Source of the DNA: Firmicutes bacterium UBA3932 | GTDB taxonomy: Bacteria > Bacillota > Clostridia > Peptostreptococcales > Anaerovoracaceae | Reading direction: 5' to 3' | Assembly (NCBI GenBank): GCA_002385825.1 | Contig: DGEG01000091.1 | Location: 1 to 15,149 of the forward strand | Length of the DNA: 15,149 bases | In this document: one piece after another, positions 14,547-15,149 of the stretch | Layout: every line of letters starts with the position of its first letter | How positions within the stretch are numbered: the first letter of the stretch is position 1 | Notes under the pieces: model-generated | What the model was told of the DNA's origin: nothing | Database searches by the model: none | The model's input: only the letters and a program-made list of their open reading frames with translations | Position numbers and translations under genes: made by a program

Positions 14547-15114
14547 AATCAAACGAAAAACCAAGGAAACAGATATAAGCCTGTACCTTTGCCTTGACGG
14601 AAAGGGATCCTGCAACGTGGATACGGGGGTGGGTTTTTTCGATCACATGCTGGAAACCCTCTGTCTCCACGGCGGCTTTGATATGGAACTTTCCTGCAAA
14701 GGAGATCTTACGGTGGATTGTCACCATACCGTTGAGGATGTAGGTATCGTCTTGGGTACAGGATTTGCTGAGACATTGGGAGATAAGAAAGGAATCAGGC
14801 GTTACGGCATGTTCTCCGTTCCCATGGATGAAGCTCTCGCTATTTGCAACCTGGACATATGCAACCGGCCATATCTGGTCTTCAACGTGGATTTTAATGC
14901 TCCTAAAATCGGCGATTTGGATACACAAATGGTAAAAGAATTCTTCTATGCCTTTGCCATGAGTGCGAGAGTTACCTTGCATCTAAATCTTGCCTACGGT
15001 GAAAATGACCATCATATAGCGGAAGCGCTGTTTAAAGCTTTCGGGCATACATTAAAGCAAGCTGTGGCAAAATCCGAAAGTGATGAGGTACTTTCGACGA
15101 AAGGGAGCTTATAA
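14530..15114 (+). CDS. hisB: imidazoleglycerol-phosphate dehydratase
   Basis: This manganese enzyme removes water from imidazole glycerol phosphate to give imidazole acetol phosphate. The 194 residues match the monofunctional HisB length; there is no fused phosphatase domain, so a separate histidinol phosphatase is needed elsewhere. Metal-binding blocks are GVGFFDHML (33-41), DCHHTVEDVG (63-72) and the second histidine set NDHHIAEALFKAFGH (159-173). The C-terminus ends STKGSL as expected. The common DLSGRPY block reads DICNRPY (109-115), a mild variant. GGAGG (14516-14520) lies 9 bases before the ATG and inside the end of hisC; the first 17 bases overlap hisC. Confidence 0.94.
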   Translation: MKRECRIKRKTKETDISLYLCLDGKGSCNVDTGVGFFDHMLETLCLHGGFDMELSCKGDLTVDCHHTVEDVGIVLGTGFAETLGDKKGIRRYGMFSVPMDEALAICNLDICNRPYLVFNVDFNAPKIGDLDTQMVKEFFYAFAMSARVTLHLNLAYGENDHHIAEALFKAFGHTLKQAVAKSESDEVLSTKGSL

Positions 15115-15149
15115 ATGATTCTATTACCTGCAATCGATATTTATAAAGG
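15115..15149 (+). CDS. hisA: phosphoribosylformimino-AICAR phosphate isomerase, 3' truncated by the window
   Basis: Only 11 full codons are present, reading MILLPAIDIYK, the conserved first beta strand of HisA including the PAID segment with its catalytic aspartate. The ATG follows the hisB stop with no gap (TAA then ATG), and AAGGGAG (15101-15107) lies 7 bases upstream. HisF begins differently (usually with a KRIIPCLD-type strand) and HisH begins with a DYGMGN-type strand, so HisA is preferred. Operon position supports it. Confidence 0.82.
   Translation, partial: MILLPAIDIYK

Overview
The window reads as a contig end from a mid-GC, low-GC-group Gram-positive anaerobe, most likely a member of Clostridia. 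The reasons are strong AGGAGG-type ribosome binding sites, a SipW/TasA-type surface-protein cassette, the short HisG plus HisZ form of ATP phosphoribosyltransferase, archaeal/clostridial-type split aconitase-family dehydratases, and several canonical TTGACA/TATAAT-like promoters. The species cannot be fixed from sequence reading alone. The first 19 bases are an Illumina/Nextera transposon mosaic end and are not biological, so the left boundary is an assembly or read-trimming artefact.

Layout. (1) 20-3465, plus strand: a surface-protein export cassette. It holds a SipW-like (Ser/His, ER-type) signal peptidase with an unusually large polytopic N-terminal membrane domain (5' truncated), a TasA/camelysin-like substrate with a SipW-type signal peptide, a strong hairpin, and a two-pass membrane protein resembling the DUF5305 group. 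(2) 3462-7081, minus strand: four genes in the order leuD-leuC-leuD-leuC, encoding two diverged small/large subunit pairs of the 3-isopropylmalate dehydratase/homoaconitase family. The cassette and this operon converge with overlapping stop codons. (3) 7082-7525: a 444-bp divergent intergenic region with degenerate ~25-bp repeats, two REP-like palindromes, a plus-strand promoter and an inverted repeat. (4) 7526-10261, plus strand: thiamine pyrophosphokinase, a radical SAM/SPASM-like protein and a GNAT acetyltransferase, apparently independent units. (5) 10311-15149, plus strand: a terminator-like hairpin, a good promoter, then a tightly packed histidine operon: a natural HisZ-HisG fusion, hisD, hisC, hisB and the first 11 codons of hisA. 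hisH is not at its common place between hisB and hisA.

How they work together. The signal peptidase, its likely substrate and the DUF5305-like protein plausibly form a minimal system for making an extracellular fibre or surface layer. The four dehydratase genes would yield two heteromeric Fe-S hydro-lyases. Their small-subunit specificity loops (YLAM and YLLL) suggest substrates with a non-charged side chain, but neither leuA nor leuB is present, so the substrates are open. The his genes supply PRPP plus ATP condensation (HisZG), IGP dehydration (HisB), transamination (HisC) and the final oxidation (HisD).

The items most worth attention are the HisZ-HisG fusion, the enlarged SipW-type peptidase with its cassette, the tandem diverged dehydratase pairs (the upstream one with an altered Fe-S motif), the HisC lacking the usual NPTG asparagine motif, and the palindrome- and repeat-rich divergent region.
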